Positions 1-10,774 are shown, counted from the first letter of the stretch. The stretch is 64,000 nucleotides of DNA from Liopterus haemorrhoidalis (GCA_963971575.1 OZ020625.1:24020992-24084991), one strand, 5' to 3'. Program-made: numbers and translations. Notes: generated by a model from the sequence alone, not told the origin.

Positions 1-29
1 ACTAAAATAAAATAAAATGTCGTACAGTT

Positions 30-1392
30 AAGGACATAAAAAACTATAAGCTTTTCACTTTTGTAAGAACAAACTAAGAGGAAATTTTGTTTTCAATAGT
101 TTGCATCTTTGAAATTGTATGTCATGTTGGTATTAAAAAATGTCACTTTTTTAAAATGTCGATCCATTTGACATATGTCATAATGAAAAATTATATTATC
201 TGTCTCATTTTGTAATACGTAACTAACAGGGAAAGTTCATTTTTTATGTTGTATATTGACAATACATTTATAATATTATCATAGTATTGGTTCACACGGA
301 TACGCCAAAGTCTATTTACACCACAACAGTCACCAAAGTAACCAGATCTACGGTCTATTTCAAATTAGAAAAAAGAAAATAGCGCTACGAACTGAGTACG
401 ATTTACACTGGACAAATAAAGTATAGCGGGAAATTTTAAATAAGTTACAACTAGGGCATGGGCGTAGTAACTGGGTTAGCAAGTGATTTTTTTTGGTATT
501 ATAAAAAAGGTTAATAAGATATTGAAATAAACAAGGCAGTTAATACACTTACGTTATTTATACGACATAAATTCAATTTAATGGGAAATTTGTAAAAGTT
601 AAAAAAAATATCAATTTTAAAAAATAATGCATTATATATAAAAAGAGAGATTTGGCTAAAAGAGTTTAAATAAAGCAATAAAACAAACATTATATCTTCA
701 GAGCTAAAGTTTCTTATTTAAATATTTATTGTAAATAAAAATTAAAAATATAATATATGTATATATGAAGGTCTAAATATTATATCAATAACTTCTTCTT
801 TGGGCACAATCAGCTGGGCTGTCTTTTGGCCTCACATTAGTCCTCTCTCTTGATCTCTTAATTGTCAAGTGTCATAAAATATTTATATGTCAGATAACCT
901 AAAAAATATATAACTGCGTAAAAACAAATTACATGGAGAATTTTCTCCATAAAATCTACACCAAGAATATAAATAAAAGTCTAAATATGTAAATAATAAC
1001 AAAATATACGAAAAAAATAAAATAACATAAATAATATATATTTCCAATGTACGGCACTGAACATCTGTTAACTTGGACTAAAAACAATATTTTAACAGAG
1101 TAATAGGAATGACGGTCTAAACCAATCCGAAGCAAGGACAAACAGCTCCTATCTTTTTACACACATTTTTCTGAGGTGGCATAGAGCATAGTTTCGTATT
1201 ACAAATGGAGACGGATTATACCTTAATTATAATGATCATAACCTAGAGACCTAAAGTCGGTTTTACAGCGTAAGGAATATTTTTAATTGACCTTTAAAGT
1301 CAGTAATACACTATAAAATTAACCAAAATAACCAGATCTAGTTTGTTCTTACAAAAGTGAACAGCTTATAGGACACCGTTTTTTGTCCCTGA
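30..1392. mobile_element. Candidate non-autonomous element with terminal inverted repeats
   Basis: Positions 44-76 and 1339-1371 are inverted copies of each other with one mismatch in 33 bases (core TTCACTTTTGTAAGAACAAA). Outside them, both ends read roughly AGGACA followed by an A-run, so the element may span about 30-1392. The interior is AT-rich and has no recognisable coding region. No convincing TSD is visible, so the superfamily is open and the two arms might be a chance pair of the same repeat. Confidence 0.4.
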
Positions 1393-2107
1393 TCTTTCTC
1401 TTTTCCCCTTCACGTATCTCGGTATTCCTATCACTTTTATCTCTTTATATCTTTTCACCCTCAGCCATTTGTCTATTCTGTCTGTTCTTTTGGCCGGATC
1501 CGGCCCGCGGGCCGCCATTTTCCCAGGCCTGATTTAGATGATCAGTTGGAGAGTTACGGGAGGACACCCTAAAGCTACAATTTTGAAATATCTCCCTTAA
1601 TATTGACTTAACAGCAAAAACGTATGTTACAAAAATTGTTACCTTACACTGTACATGTACATCTTGTATACCAGATTATACCTACGAAATCCTAAAGATG
1701 GTTATGTCCACTTTCATTATTATAGAATGCAAAAATGTCTACAAATATTTATAGTGATAGAAAGTGACTTAAAAAGAAATCTAACATAACAGGAAATAAA
1801 AATTAATATCTGCATTTAGAATTATAGACACGTCTCTCGGTGGCATTTACCTGGAAAATTTAAAATCGATTTTCCATTAAGTTTCTTGTAGTTTTCTTTT
1901 TAAAAGAACTCACCAAGACATGAGGAAAAGTTTCTTTTCCATAATGCATTACGAAGAATTTTAAACTCTTCTTATAAATATATTCATGAGGGATAAAGCT
2001 GAAAATTCTTTTGGCAAAAATTCAATAGCGTACTTTTGTAATTTATAGCTTTGATTTTTATACAGTTTTTGTTTTATTAACATTTCTTTCTCTTGGTGGG
2101 CACTGCA
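1393..2107. other. Unassigned AT-rich stretch
   Basis: No gene is visible. At 1490-1534 there is a short GC-rich block (GGCCCGCGGGCC, then CCATTTTCCCAGGCCTG) that resembles the right end of a hAT-type element, but no partner end or TSD was found. Confidence 0.3.
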
Positions 2108-2110
2108 TTA

Positions 2111-3003
2111 AGGATTCCACACACCAAAGCGGCCGCGGTGGCGGCCACGGCGGCGGCCACGGTGGCGGCCACGGTAGCGATCAGGTCTCCTCACACTAAC
2201 GCGGTGGGAGTGGCGGTAGCGGTAGCGATCAGTTAGTGAATCACGGTATATAGTTGTATGATAATATTAGACCTTGCTTGGGTTATTTCATTTTTCCCCT
2301 TTGGAATGTTAAAATTTAAAATTCCAACAATGAAACCATGGAAACGAAGGACATATGTCAAACTTAAATTAATTTTCTTACATATTTTAATGACAAAAAA
2401 TAAATAAATGGGATATTTGTATTAAGAATGACACAAAAAATCAAAATATAAAGAAAATGACATTTTAAAATGATATTAACCTTAACCAAAAAATGTTTGT
2501 TGCAAGTATGATTTACAAAGCTTAAACAAAACGGCTGAAAAGCATTATTTAAACGATGAAAGTAACTAGATTGCAAAATCTAGTTCCGCCTAATCGTTTG
2601 GAACAGACTTTACTATCAATTTCCAAAACTTTTCCTATTTCGTCCCACACTTTATTTATTTTCCTAATATTCTTGTAATCAGGATGTGCTAAGTCATACA
2701 AAATTAAATGCTCCTTTACTGATCTATGATTTTTTCTGTTAAATTATCTATTTTCGACATTATTTTCTTAAATATATTCACTCTGTGGTATATAAACAAT
2801 GAATATCGCGCGGCCTAACGCAACTTATCGAGTTTGGCCGCCAGTGTTTGGTGATCGCTAGACTGAACGCTGCAGTCGGTTGCGTTCTCAGATAGCGGAA
2901 CGCTTGTATGTGCGTGGTCTCATTGTATTGTATAGGTTGCGTTAGGCCGCTGCATTATCGCCACCGTGGCCGCCACCGCGGCCGCTTTGGTGTGTGGAAT
3001 CCT
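2111..3003 (-). mobile_element. PIF/Harbinger-type non-autonomous element, copy 1
   Basis: The 893-bp element begins AGGATTCCACACACCAAAGC and ends with its inverse, and is flanked by TTA on both sides (2108-2110 and 3004-3006), the TSD expected of PIF/Harbinger. GC-rich GGCGGCC subterminal repeats lie inside each end. The interior carries a MADF-domain remnant on the minus strand. A second copy in the opposite orientation lies at 23927-24865. The target was a tandem repeat: GGCACTGCATTACGTTG recurs uninterrupted at 3024-3041. Confidence 0.85.
2581..2760 (-). pseudogene. MADF-domain protein remnant of a PIF/Harbinger element
   Basis: Reading the minus strand from the ATG at 2760 gives MSKIDNLTEKIIDQ. 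A stop follows, and after a one-base shift the frame continues through ILYDLAHPDYKN and NKVWDEIGKVLE to SKRLGGTR. This is the core pattern of a MADF (Myb/SANT-like) DNA-binding domain: conserved tyrosine and aspartate in LYDLxHPDY, tryptophan in VWDEI, and KxRLGGTR. PIF/Harbinger elements usually encode such a protein beside the nuclease. The shift is shared with the copy at 24170, so the defect predates amplification. No nuclease gene is present. Confidence 0.75.
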
Positions 3004-3006
3004 TTA

Positions 3007-3339
3007 CGTTGGGTATCTCGGTAGGCACTGCATTACGTTGTATGTCTCGTTGGGCGTATCAAATCATTTTCTTACTATTTTGGCAGTATGTTTGGGATCA
3101 ATGTCGTGATGGTAAATCTAAATTAGCGGTAATTTTTCATATCTAAAATGAAAATATACCTTCTTGTAATATATTCCAATACATTTTATTGGTCATGTTC
3201 CAAAATACTGGACCTACTACATAACAGAGCCGGATCGAGGGTGAGGCGAACGAGACACTTGCCTCAAGTGATCAGTTGAAAAGGTCGCCAAATTGATGAA
3301 AAATGATAATCATTAAGAAGAAAAAATAAAGGAAAAATT
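3007..3339. other. Unassigned; hAT-like end at about 3227
   Basis: After the remaining target repeat (to about 3060) the sequence is AT-rich. From 3227 it reads CAGAGCCGGATCGAGGGTGA and CTTGCCTCAAG, a pattern seen at hAT-type termini, but no second end is visible. Confidence 0.3.
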
Positions 3340-3723
3340 AACTTAAACAATTATTTTAGATATATTTTGTTTCTTTTTTTATTGTTTTCAAAGCTTGTTA
3401 CGTTCAACTTTGTAAAACTTATGTTGATTATTATTTTGTAAATAAATGGTCGCCATTTTGAAATGGTTAACATAAAAATATGACTTTTTGGTGTCATTGT
3501 AAAGCTAATTTAATGTACTTTTAGGAAAAAAATATAAAATTATCGATTCCCTTGCTAGATCAAAAGTTGATATCATTTCCGGTGAAACCGGAAGTGCCTC
3601 AGAATTCTTATAGTAACCTTTAGATGGGCCTTTTTGTCTAGTTTAACTTTTGTTCTGAAGATTTTTTGTATCTTTACAAATAAAGGAGATTTTCGGGGTG
3701 CCCCGTTTCAAACAAACACCCTG
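3340..3723 (+). mobile_element. Solo right arm of a long-TIR Tc1/mariner-type element
   Basis: This 384-bp arm ends GTTTCAAACAAACACCCTG followed by TA and is the same sequence as the right arm of the complete element at 9247-10392. The left arm and the transposase remnant are missing, so this is a truncated or recombined copy. Confidence 0.7.
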
Positions 3724-4459
3724 TATAATAATCATAATACTAAGAAAATTAAAAAGAATTTTTTGTAAAAATATGTCTGCAGTATTCTATAACAGTTTCT
3801 CGTCTCTCCTGCAAAATGACATGAGTGGACATGGCAGGTTTTCTATGTAGACCAGTGTTTTCCAACCGCCGGTCCCCGAAAATTTTTTTTTACTATGCAA
3901 CTATTCGCCTAATAAATTAATTTACTAATAACCCACTTAATTTTGAGATGAAAATCTCGGTCTTTAATCTGTTAATTGCTTAAGTAATAATTTGTTTATT
4001 TTTTCACTAATTATATGTGATTTTTTATTTGTTGTTTTTTTTGTTTGTAATCAGTGCAATAAAAAATATAAATATTTTCTTCGTTTTCTACCTTGAGAAT
4101 ATTAATTTTGGAAAAAAAATTTCATTTCAACAAGACATAATAGGGGATACGCATAAAATTTGTATTTCCTTAAAACTACATTATTTTGATATGTTAATGT
4201 TAGTTATGTCACCTAACAAAACAAAAATTACATTTTAATTAATATTATAGCCAAATTTTTGAATTAAAATATTGTAAATTTGAAATAAGCCGACCACGGA
4301 GCGAAGGTTGCCGAGTAAAAACGACTGAGTATGACGTCAAACGATAGGGGTTTCACATCACAGATACAGCTACAACATAATCTTTACACGTGTGTGTATT
4401 GTATTGTTCGAGAGTTTTGTATTTGTTTTTATACAATTTTTCACGCATTTATTATTAAA

Positions 4460-4558
4460 ATGGCAGATAAAGATTTTGTTAGGGCTCAGAGTGATAATTT
4501 ACCCAACATTGATGCATTTATGCTCATGGAATACATGAAAAAACATATACAAACATAA
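4460..4558 (+). pseudogene. N-terminal fragment of the second ISL2EU-like protein (MADKDFVRAQ)
   Basis: The fragment begins MADKDFVRAQSDNLPNIDAF, with an upstream leader (4270-4459) conserved in the other copies. In the copy at 6571 the frame extends to YMKNNECYSAEEIR. LPxIDxFM followed by a short acidic stretch and AEEIR resembles the start of the SWIM/YqaJ-type proteins that accompany ISL2EU transposases; that is an inference from memory. It is truncated here at the internal deletion after about 30 residues. Confidence 0.5.
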
Positions 4559-4758
4559 AGTTTACTTTTTTCTGAAATATCGGTTTTATTTCGCCTCATA
4601 GCTTCCAGCCACAAATTTCGCCTTTTATGTTGTTTTTCGCCATCAGGTAATGATATAAATTGTTTTTTTTTTGGATTTCTATTTGAACTATTTGTGCACA
4701 TCGGTATTAAACAATATTTTCGACTATGTTTCGAAGTACTGGGGCCTGAATCTTCCAT
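4486..4758 (-). pseudogene. THAP zinc-finger N-terminal fragment (ISL2EU-like ORF)
   Basis: The protein starts MEDSGPSTSKHSRKYCLIPM and continues through the C-x4-C pair (CLIPMC), FISLPDGEKQ, NLWLEAMRR and SEKSKLYVC, the layout of the first three quarters of a THAP DNA-binding domain. In the copy at 52599 the sequence runs on into CEDHF, the expected C-x2-H end. Here it runs across the deletion junction into the antisense of the opposing gene, so residues after about 70 are not real. No nuclease domain is present. Confidence 0.7.
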
Positions 4759-5434
4759 ATTTTATATATTTTAATATAAAATTTAATTCGGTAAACATGT
4801 ATAAATTGTTTTTATAGAATTAAACTTTATTTTAATTAAAATCACTTTACATAACCTATAAAAGTTATACAAGCAAATAAGTTCACGACTGTGTAGGTTG
4901 CACGCTGTACACTGGTAGGCTGTACGCAGTACACTGGGTAGGCTAGTAGTGTACTGCGTCACTTAGAAGGGGTATGACGTCACACGTCGTTTTCGTGCGC
5001 TACATACATTTATGATTTTTTTAAGCCTTCAAATTAAAAAAAAAAAAATGCAAAACTGTTTTTTATGTTAATATGCAACAAGACGAATATAACAAAAAAA
5101 AAATTAAAAAAATCATGCCTATCCCCTATTGCTTAAGTAATAATTTGTTTCTTTTTTCACTAATTATATGTGATTTTTTATTTGTTGTTTTTTTGGTTTG
5201 TAATCAGTGCAATAAAAAATATAAATATTTTCTTCGTTTTCTACCTTGAGAATATTAATTTTGGAAACATTTTTTCATTTCAACAAGACCTAATTCCTGA
5301 AAAAAAAATTCCAAAATTAAAAAATATAAAACTTTTGCGATACACATTGCTTTCTAAACTTGCCGGTCCGCGAATTTTTTCTAGGTCGCTTGCCGGTCCG
5401 CCATGAAAAAAGGTTGGGAAACGCTGATTTAGAC

Positions 5435-6138
5435 CCCTCATTTGTAGTGGGGATAACATGCGCCGTTGATTTATTGTTTATGGTAAAATGGGCCTGTTTT
5501 TATGATTCTCAGTTTTAATTAACTAATTATTATTATCATGACGATAGTACAGAAAATTTTTGATTAAAACTATGCTCAGAAAAACAAAAATGTCATGCAA
5601 AAATAACCAGGTTAAATACGTGTAAGTAGTGGAATGACATTGTAGAATGTATGAATAATTCAGTTTTTTTAAATAATAGCTATTATCTTGACAATATAGG
5701 TTAGGTCATAGCCGACATTTTTAATTTAAAACAAAATCTTGTGAAATTTTACAAATTCTTCAGTGAACAACAGAGTTATTTATATTTTTTACTCGAGCAG
5801 GTAAGAAACTAGATTGTTTACTTTCAGTAAATCAGTAAATAAATGACGTGCAACTTTTATAAATATGAGATCTTTTATCAGGTCTGGAATAAACTTAAAT
5901 TCAGATAGTTAAATAAAACTATCTTTAAGAAGAGTCCAAGTCACAAACTTTGGTCCACAGCTTAATATTTAATTCAAGCTTATGCATTTTGACCACTCAG
6001 TTGGAATGAAATATGACTAAGGGCCAAGAGTGCCAGTTGTTAATAAACTGTCTAATATTTATTAACGACATATTTTTTTGCGACAGTTCCACTCCGTAAT
6101 AGTTATTAAGTTTCTCCACAACCGCTATAGAATTTACC
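5435..6138. other. Unassigned AT-rich DNA
   Basis: No coding region, repeat family or RNA gene is recognised here. Confidence 0.5.
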
Positions 6139-6141
6139 AAT

Positions 6142-7073
6142 AGGGGATAGGCATGATTTTTTAATTTTTTTTTATTATGTTCCTCTTGTTGCATATAAAC
6201 ATAAAAAACAGTTTTTATTTTATTTTTTTGTAATTTGAAGGCTTAAAAAAATCATAAATGTATGTAGCGCGCGAAAACGACGTGTGACGTCATACCCCTT
6301 CTAACTGACGTATGACACTACTAGCTTACCGGCGTACATAGTCTGTTCTGAACTTATTTGTTTGTATAACTTTCATAGGTTATGTAAAGTTAGAGTGATT
6401 TTAGTTAAAATAAAGTTTAATTCTATAAAAACAATTTATACATGTTTACCGAATTAAATTTTATATTAAAATAGATAACTTATATTGCAGTATTTCAATT
6501 ATGCCTCTAACGTTTTGTAACTTCATGTAAACAATGTAGTAAAATTCTGACATCTAAATTACATAAATATTTACATTTTACAGAGTTGCAGCGTTTGTTT
6601 ACATAAAGTTATAGAATATAAAATAAAAATTACTTTGACAACACGTATTTCCTCAGCACTGTAGCATTCATTATTTTTCATATATTCCATGAGCATAAAT
6701 GCATCAATGTTGGGTAAATTATCACTCTGAGCCCTAACAAAATCTTTATCTGCCATTTTAATAATAAATGCGTGAAAAATTGCTTAAAAACAAATACAAA
6801 ACTCTCGAACAATACAATACACACACGTGTAAAGATTATGTTGTAGCTGTATCTGTGATGTGAAACCCCTATCGTTTGACGTCATACTCAGTCGTTTTAC
6901 TCGGCAACCTTCGCTCCGTGGTCGGCTTATTTCAAATTTACAATATTTTAATTCAAAAATTTGGCTATAATATTAATTAAAATGTAATTTTTGTTTTGTT
7001 AGGTGACATAACTAACATTAACATATCAAAATAATGTAGTTTTAAGGAAATACAAATTTTATGCGTATCCCCT
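6142..7073 (-). mobile_element. ISL2EU-like non-autonomous element, copy 2
   Basis: The 932-bp element has the same ends as the copy at 4142, in opposite orientation, again between AAT and ATT. Its internal deletion differs: the THAP exon is lost and a longer piece of the MADKDFVRAQ gene is kept. It is therefore an independent deletion derivative of the same parent. Confidence 0.8.
6571..6756 (-). pseudogene. MADKDFVRAQ-type N-terminal exon, longest copy
   Basis: From ATG at 6756 the frame gives MADKDFVRAQSDNLPNIDAF, then FMLMEYMKNNECYSAEEIR, after which it becomes AT-rich low-complexity protein and stops. The real exon probably ends near EEIR. It is the best copy in the window for identifying the family of the second ISL2EU-like protein. 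Confidence 0.5.
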
Positions 7074-7075
7074 AT

Positions 7076-7407
7076 TCTAAAATCAGTTTTGACTACAGTG
7101 AGTTAATATTCTAACAAAAGAGTTGTAATGTTATTCTAAAGCACTTATCTTCTTATGCATTTTGCGTGTATTTCATTCCTTCACTAGTGAAAGAATAATT
7201 ATTCCATGCTCGTTGTCAGATATTATTGTTCACTATAAGGTATGCATTTCTCCGCGCTAAAAAGTAGTGCGGACGGTATCTATGGCGGACGAATACATTA
7301 AACCAGTGTATCGAAATCTTTTTACTCTCGTAGCACATTTTCCAAAGAAGGAAAATTTCGCGGCATACCTACGTAGTCATATAAGAAATTTATAACGCTA
7401 GTTTTTT
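7076..7407. other. Unassigned
   Basis: No coding signal. The sequence becomes less AT-rich near 7235-7340 but no motif is recognised. Confidence 0.4.
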
Positions 7408-7428
7408 ACTGACCGCCAACATATATAA

Positions 7429-7947
7429 AGTTGGTTTTACACAGTTCAATTAATTGATCAATAAATTTATCAAGTTTTTTGTTAATTAATTGAAAAATTT
7501 ATTGGTAACCTTTGAAACAAAACCATTACTTTACACACATCAATTTATTTATCATTTTTTTTGAAAACTTTTACATTACCAGCTGTAAAACATATTTATC
7601 AGAATGAAAATATTGAAAAAATCTTCACAAAGTTACGAGCTATGAACAAAAACAAAAGAAATAACCTAGATGATGGTAAATTAGAACGTTCGAAGTTCTG
7701 TCACATTTGGAAACGAAACACAAACAATATATTTAGAGGTTATGCTACAACTAAACAGTTGGCAATATCTTAACAGATAAAAATATACCTAGAATTCCCT
7801 AAATATTGATGAAAAATAGAACTTGTTCTATTTTCAAAATAAATTGATCAATTTTTTTGTCAATTAATTGACGAAATTTTTACACTTTACACAAATTAAT
7901 TGATTGACAATTAATTGATCAATAAATTGAATCGTATAAAACCCACT
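7429..7947. mobile_element. PIF/Harbinger-type MITE nested in family A
   Basis: The 519-bp element has ends AGTTGGTTTTACAC and (inverse) AGTGGGTTTTATAC, flanked by TAA on both sides (7426-7428 and 7948-7950). The uninterrupted family A copy at 18544 reads CATATATAAGGGAGG across this site, which confirms the insertion point and the 3-bp duplication. The interior has repeated TTAATTGATCAAT blocks and no transposase. Confidence 0.75.
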
Positions 7948-8321
7948 TAAGGGAGGTATTGTGATCATACCGATTTTGAAATTTCGAGATTTCGATGGAT
8001 CTCCACGAATTGAGGTCCCTACATAACGTTTTGACTATTTTTAGCTTGATGTCTGTCTGTCTGTCTGTCTGTCGGTCCTTGTATACGTGCAGAGCAAATT
8101 CGGCTAAAAGGATTTCTATGAAACTTCATATTTAAGCTTTTGACATCAATGGCACGAGTTGATCAACTTTTAGTAAAAATCGGTTAACTAGAAATGGGAG
8201 TTTACTCGTGTCGATTTTAAGATTTATGCGAATATTTACAAACAGAAAAATATTTTTTCGAAATATTACTCATATTTCGAAAAAAAAAAATTATTTAACA
8301 AAAGTTGCTATAAAAGCAATA

Positions 8322-8720
8322 ACTCTATCTCTGAAAGACTGATAGTAATAAATCATTTTGTCAGGTAGTTACCAGTGGCGTGCACATTTTAAACACGTTT
8401 AAATTGGTTTTGTGTATTTCTATATTACTATTTAACATTTTATTAAACGCACGCCTGTGACCATATTTATCATATTATTAAACACACCCCTGTGACCATA
8501 TTTTTCCTCAAAATTTTAGGGTCATATTTTTATGGTCTATTGTGTTTAAACCTAGTTCGTATTCCCATATAATATATGCGGCACACTCGGTTGTTTTTAA
8601 CAATATTTCGTTTCGAACTATTCATATTTTGTCGCTTTTGTTTTACCGCTTCTGTGTGATAATACAATAACTTATTACAAATAATAAATTTTATTACTAT
8701 CAGTCTTTCGGAGATAGAGT
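8322..8720. mobile_element. Second MITE nested in family A
   Basis: The ends ACTCTATCTCTGAAAGACTG and (inverse) ACTCTATCTCCGAAAGACTG form a near-perfect TIR. The family A copy at 18544 reads AAAGCAATAACTAACAAC across this site. The exact TSD is ambiguous, so no superfamily is assigned. The interior includes two similar blocks ending CCTGTGACCATATTT (8453-8505). Confidence 0.6.
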
Positions 8721-8816
8721 ATAACAACTTTTATTTAAGACATTTTTTGATAAAGTAGCATAAATTAAACAAGTATTTTGTGATGGCGGTCGGTCCTGTG
8801 GTGGCCATAGCTGATT

Positions 8817-9246
8817 TTTAAATTAGTTATTCTTTATGAATAATTGCGTTGGGCTCCTATTAAATACGTTTTTTAGTAACGTCATTAACAAAAAGTCACG
8901 TAATTTCGCAAAAAAGCATTTAACTTTTTGACGTAATGTAACATTGTCTAAAGTAGCTACTGGCGTCAGTATTTCGACAACAACTTGCGTCCAATGTATT
9001 TTCAGAATCGTAAAAAGACCGTAAAAGAACAGCAGTAAAAATAAGGAAAATAAGAAAAGGAATTGGACTCGAATAAGTTTAATGCATAGTTGACATGTCT
9101 CTGACATTTCAAGGACTCCATTTGCTAATTAATTTTGTCATATTTTTGCTATTAAATCATATTTATAATTATGATTTATAATCTTACGACCTAGACATAA
9201 TTCAGCATTTTTGACAAAAATATTAACTTTAATTCTAAACATTATA
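8817..9246. other. Unassigned
   Basis: An open frame of 94 codons exists on the minus strand (8823-9107), but it has no recognisable domain and the composition is not gene-like. Nothing else is seen. Confidence 0.4.
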
Positions 9247-10392
9247 CAGGGTGTTTGTTTGAAACGGGGCACCTCGAAAATCTCCTTTATTTGTAAAGAT
9301 ACAAAAAATCTTCAGAACAAAAGTTAAACTAGACAAAAAGGCCCATCTAAAGAATTCTGAGGCACTTCCGGTTTCACCGGAAATGATGTCAACTTTTGAT
9401 CTAGCATAGGGAATCGATAATTTTATATTTTTTTCCTAAAAGTACATTAAATTAACTTTACAATGACACCAAAAAGTTATATTTTTATGTTGACCATTTC
9501 AAAATGGCGACCATTTATTTACAAAATAATAATCAACATAAGTTTTACAAAGTTGAACGTAGCAAGCTTTGAAAACAATAAAAAAAGAAACAAAATATCT
9601 CTAAAATAAACTATTTGACTATTTAGAAAAAAAAAAAACTATTACTTTTTACAATTATTTTACAAAAAAAAAAAAAAAAATACAAATGTTCGATCAAACC
9701 ACCATTATTATCCACACATTTTCTCATTCTTAATAAAAACTCTTCCATCGCCCTTATAAGAGTACACTCTTATATATCCCGGATTGCACTTCTAACCCTT
9801 TCTTCTAAATCTTCTATCGTCGTTGGTGTTGTCCGATACACTCTATCTTTTAAATACCCCCAAACGAAAAAACCTAATGGCGTGAGATCCGGCGAGATAT
9901 TTTGTTTCTTTTTTTATTGTTTTCAAAACTTGCTACGTTCAAATTTGTAAAACTTATGTTGATTATTATTTTGTAAATAAATGGTCGCCATTTTGAAATG
10001 GTTAACATAAAAATATGACTTTTTGGTGTCATTGTAAAGCTAATTTCATGTACTTTTAGCAAAAAAATATAAAATTATCGATTCCCTATGCTAGATCAAA
10101 ACTTGACATCATTTCCGGTGAAACCGAAAGTGTCTCAGAATTCTTATAACATAAAAATATGACTTTTTGGTGTCATTGTAAAGCTAATTTAATGTACTTT
10201 TAGGAAAAAAATATAAAATTATCGATTCCCTATGCTAGATCAAAAGTTGACATCATTTTCGGTGAAACCCGAAGTACCTCAGAATTCTTTAGATGGGCCT
10301 TTTTGTCTAGTTTAACTTTTGTTCTGAAGATTTTTTGTATCTTTACAAATAAAGGAGATTTTCGAGGTGCCCCGTTTCAAACAAACACCCTG
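9247..10392 (-). mobile_element. Tc1/mariner-type derivative with about 350-bp inverted arms
   Basis: Both ends are CAGGGTGTTTGTTTGAAACG (direct or inverse) flanked by TA. The arms extend about 350 bp inward (9247-9620 against 9893-10392), and the right arm holds an internal duplication (10141-10270 repeats about 10005-10135). Between them is a transposase C-terminus. Such long arms are unusual for this superfamily and suggest an inverted duplication of one end. Confidence 0.8.
9681..9898 (-). pseudogene. Tc1/mariner-type transposase C-terminal fragment
   Basis: The minus strand reads ISPDLTPLGFFVWGYLKDRV, then TTIEDLEERVRSAIRDI, a stop, and after it MRKCVDNNGGLIEHL. SPDLTPxxFFxWGYxKDxVY is the block holding the third catalytic residue of IS630/Tc1/mariner transposases; the catalytic acid position here reads glycine (PLGFF). 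The helix-turn-helix region and the first two catalytic residues are absent. Confidence 0.7.
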
Positions 10393-10410
10393 TATATTTA
10401 ACACTATCTT

Positions 10411-10640
10411 TATATATAAAAATCAATTTCTGGTTGTATGTTTGTCTGTTCTTTATGCAAAGCCAAACGGGTGGACCAATTTTCACCAAATTTAGTACAG
10501 GGAAGTAAAATAATCCAAGAAAGGTTTTAGTGAGGGTTCCAACTTCGTCCAGGCCCCCTATTATGGGTGGGGGGGGGGGGGGTAGTAAACCATCAGTTAC
10601 ACACTCTCAGCAGTGTGTGCAGTTTGAATTGATTACATAT
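10411..10640 (+). mobile_element. Possible Helitron 5' end
   Basis: TCTTTATATATAAAAATCAA, then TTTCTGGTTGTATG, GCAAAGCCAAACGG and TGGACCAATTTTCACCAAAT resembles a widespread insect Helitron 5' terminus starting TC. No 3' hairpin with CTRR, Rep or helicase is visible. A G-run (10569-10582) follows. Confidence 0.35.
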
Positions 10641-10774
10641 GCTAATTCTTTACGAGATATGTATATTGACATAATGTAGACAAAAAAGTGTAGATCTTAA
10701 CAAAAACTCCGCGAGAGCATATAGCTATCATGCATCGATATCGTGTATTGGTCAATTTTCTGTTTTTAAACGTC

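Larger units (their letters stand above)
4142..5127 (+). mobile_element. ISL2EU-like non-autonomous element, copy 1
   Basis: The 986-bp element starts AGGGGATACGCAT and ends ATGCCTATCCCCT, always flanked by AAT on the left and ATT on the right. It keeps the 5' ends of two convergent genes, one for a THAP-domain protein (minus) and one for a protein starting MADKDFVRAQ (plus), with everything between deleted. A 2-bp AT duplication at AATT fits ISL2EU (a Harbinger relative); insertion between AA and TT without duplication fits Spy-type elements. The symmetrical ends do not let the two be separated. Four more copies are in the window. Confidence 0.8.
3853..5426 (+). mobile_element. hAT-type non-autonomous element, split by an ISL2EU-like insertion
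   Basis: The ends are CAGTGTTTTCCAACC and GGTTGGGAAACGCTG. They are flanked by ATGTAGAC (3845-3852) and ATTTAGAC (5427-5434), 7 of 8 bases identical, the 8-bp TSD of hAT elements. No transposase is encoded. The element was invaded by the element at 4142-5127, and about 167 bp of it now occurs on both sides of that insertion (3975-4141 and 5128-5294). Other fragments of the family lie at 33510-33670 and 57492-57580. Confidence 0.85.
7408..8816 (+). mobile_element. Helentron-type (HINE) repeat, family A copy 1, with two nested MITEs
   Basis: The family begins with a subterminal repeat GACCGCCAACATATATAA and GGGAGGTATTGTGATC, carries a (GTCT)n tract (8051-8073), and ends with the inverse subterminal repeat GGCGGTCGGT, a hairpin (CTGTGG / CCATAG) and CTGA before a T-run. 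Subterminal inverted repeats, a central GTCT-type microsatellite, a 3' hairpin and no TSD are the marks of Helentron-associated elements. Two MITEs have inserted, at 7429-7947 and 8322-8720. Confidence 0.65.

Noticed and set aside
1490..1534. GC-rich block as a complete hAT element
   Set aside because: Only one end-like sequence is seen, with no partner and no 8-bp duplication.
8823..9107. 94-codon minus-strand frame with a hydrophobic stretch
   Set aside because: No domain, no conserved relatives in the window, and AT-driven composition; a chance frame is more likely.
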